A program made the position numbers and the translations under genes. From Leclercia adecarboxylata (GTDB taxonomy: Bacteria > Pseudomonadota > Gammaproteobacteria > Enterobacterales > Enterobacteriaceae): 64,000 nucleotides of DNA. This document shows, piece by piece, positions 63,081-64,000 of the stretch (its first letter is position 1; the number at the start of each line of letters is the position of its first letter). Where the stretch lies: positions 4,278,001-4,342,000 of the forward strand of contig LR590464.1 of the NCBI GenBank assembly GCA_901472455.1, read 5' to 3'. Under the pieces are notes generated by a model. It was not told the origin of the DNA, ran no database searches, and worked only from the letters and a program-made list of their open reading frames with translations.

Positions 63081-64000
63081 CACTTATTCCCCAGAAGATA
63101 ACGGAAGTAGAGGCTCGCGGTACTTTCGTTGTAATCACCAAAGGTGTCATACCCCACCTGCCCGCCGATGGTCATGTCTTTATTCAGTTTGTAATCCGTT
63201 GACGCGCGCAGGGTATATCCCAGGCCGTTCTCGCTGCTGCCTTTGTAATGGTCCTCTTTGGCGAACCCACGGGCCACGTAATCTTCCAGCTGGTTCTGCA
63301 TGGCCTTATCCGTCGGGAAGTACGGGCTCTCATCCTGCGAATAGGACTGATACCCCACCGACGCCCCTAAGCCCAGCTTCCAGTTGTCGAACTTCTGGGT
63401 GTAATCCACCGGGAAGGAGACGCTGATATAGTCCTGCGGACTGAAATAGCCCCCCTGACCGTAGCTGAAGTAGCTCAGGTTTTTGTCGAAGTTCATGTAG
63501 TTCATGTTGATGCCGGCTTTTAACTCGCGATCGGCAGCATAGAACGGACGGAAATAGACCCCCGCCGAGCCGTTGACGCTGGTGTTGCTCGGCACGTTTT
63601 CCCCGATGTAGTCATACACGCCAAATCCGGCGTAGAAGCCTGCATCGGTATTGTCGTAGCTCAGCTGGGCGCTACCGCCGTTTTTGGTGACCTGGCCCCA
63701 CTTCTTGCCGCTGTATTTGTCTTCCACCCCGACATACGACAGCAGGCTGTCCACCACCGCGCGACGCTCGCCGGTTAGTATCAGCTTGAGGTAATCCGTC
63801 AGCTGCGGCGACCACTGTACGCCGCCCACCAGGGTGTTCAGATCCTGGCCCAGCGGCGTGGAGCCGACATCAATTTTGTACTGCTCGCCAGTGAGCGCCA
63901 TCGCCACTTCAACGCCCTGCGCACTTTGCGAGCCTTGTGACGGCACCTTGATTTTGTCGATGTTCGGCAGCTCAGGCGGCGTGGTGGTGGAGGCGTTATA
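63080..64000 (-). CDS. bcsC: Cellulose export outer membrane protein BcsC, 3' part
   Basis: Only the C-terminal ~306 residues are in the window; the frame is open to the right edge. This part is the beta-barrel domain (BcsC_C): alternating aromatic strands such as YYMDVV-like GVYDYIGENVPSNTSVNG, SVGYQSYSQDESPYFP, YTLRASTDYKLNKDM, ending ASLYFRYLLGNK with the C-terminal aromatic pattern of outer membrane proteins. The N-terminal TPR region and bcsAB should lie beyond the edge. Confidence 0.9.
   Translation of the reverse strand, partial: YNASTTTPPELPNIDKIKVPSQGSQSAQGVEVAMALTGEQYKIDVGSTPLGQDLNTLVGGVQWSPQLTDYLKLILTGERRAVVDSLLSYVGVEDKYSGKKWGQVTKNGGSAQLSYDNTDAGFYAGFGVYDYIGENVPSNTSVNGSAGVYFRPFYAADRELKAGINMNYMNFDKNLSYFSYGQGGYFSPQDYISVSFPVDYTQKFDNWKLGLGASVGYQSYSQDESPYFPTDKAMQNQLEDYVARGFAKEDHYKGSSENGLGYTLRASTDYKLNKDMTIGGQVGYDTFGDYNESTASLYFRYLLGNK

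Overview
The window comes from an enterobacterium (Enterobacteriaceae; most like the Enterobacter / Lelliottia / Klebsiella part of the family). Gene content and order follow the E. coli K-12 stretch from dkgA to mug (dkgA, ygiQ, ftsP, plsC, parC, ygiW, qseBC, mdaB, ygiN, parE, yqiA, cpdA, yqiB, nudF, tolC, ygiBCD, zupT, ribB, yqiC, hldE, glnE, ygiF, ygiM, cca, uppP, folB, plsY, tsaD, rpsU, dnaG, rpoD, mug, ileX), and products are closely similar to those of E. coli. I cannot name the species from sequence alone.

Several accessory blocks interrupt this backbone. (1) Between ygiN and parE: a BON-LysM protein, a small protein of uncertain function, and a glycan-use locus with an unsaturated glucuronyl hydrolase (GH88), a LacY-like symporter, a DUF2264 protein and a divergent AraC regulator. 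(2) Between zupT and ribB: a four-gene chaperone-usher fimbrial operon. (3) Between plsY and tsaD: an MFS transporter, a ~630-bp non-coding element with long terminal inverted repeats, a complete urease operon ureDABCEJFG with a nickel permease gene inside, and a LuxR-type regulator whose receiver domain has lost its phospho-acceptor Asp. (4) After the ileX tRNA: an orphan membrane-protein gene and the end of a cellulose operon (bcsC-bcsD-bcsZ) that runs off the right edge.

The strongest property of the sequence is technical. About 45 single-base indels, nearly all in short homopolymers and mostly +1, break 19 genes, including essential ones (parC, plsC, ribB). In almost every case removing or adding one base restores exactly the length known for the E. 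coli protein (parC 752 aa, qseC 449, ftsP 470, plsC 245, ygiC 386, zupT 257, ribB 217). These are best read as consensus or sequencing errors, not pseudogenes, so such genes are given as full-span CDS with the break points noted. The errors are uneven: dense from about 2.9 kb to 39 kb and again in bcsZ, with none seen from about 39.7 to 61.6 kb.

Regulatory elements seen: an FMN riboswitch and promoter ahead of ribB, a mar/sox/rob box ahead of tolC, a Fur-like box next to the zupT ribosome-binding site, a QseB/PmrA-like direct repeat between ygiW and qseB, a CRP-like site ahead of the MFS gene, several intrinsic terminators, REP elements, and a dispersed C-rich palindromic repeat that appears to have grown into a nine-unit tandem array between rpoD and mug.
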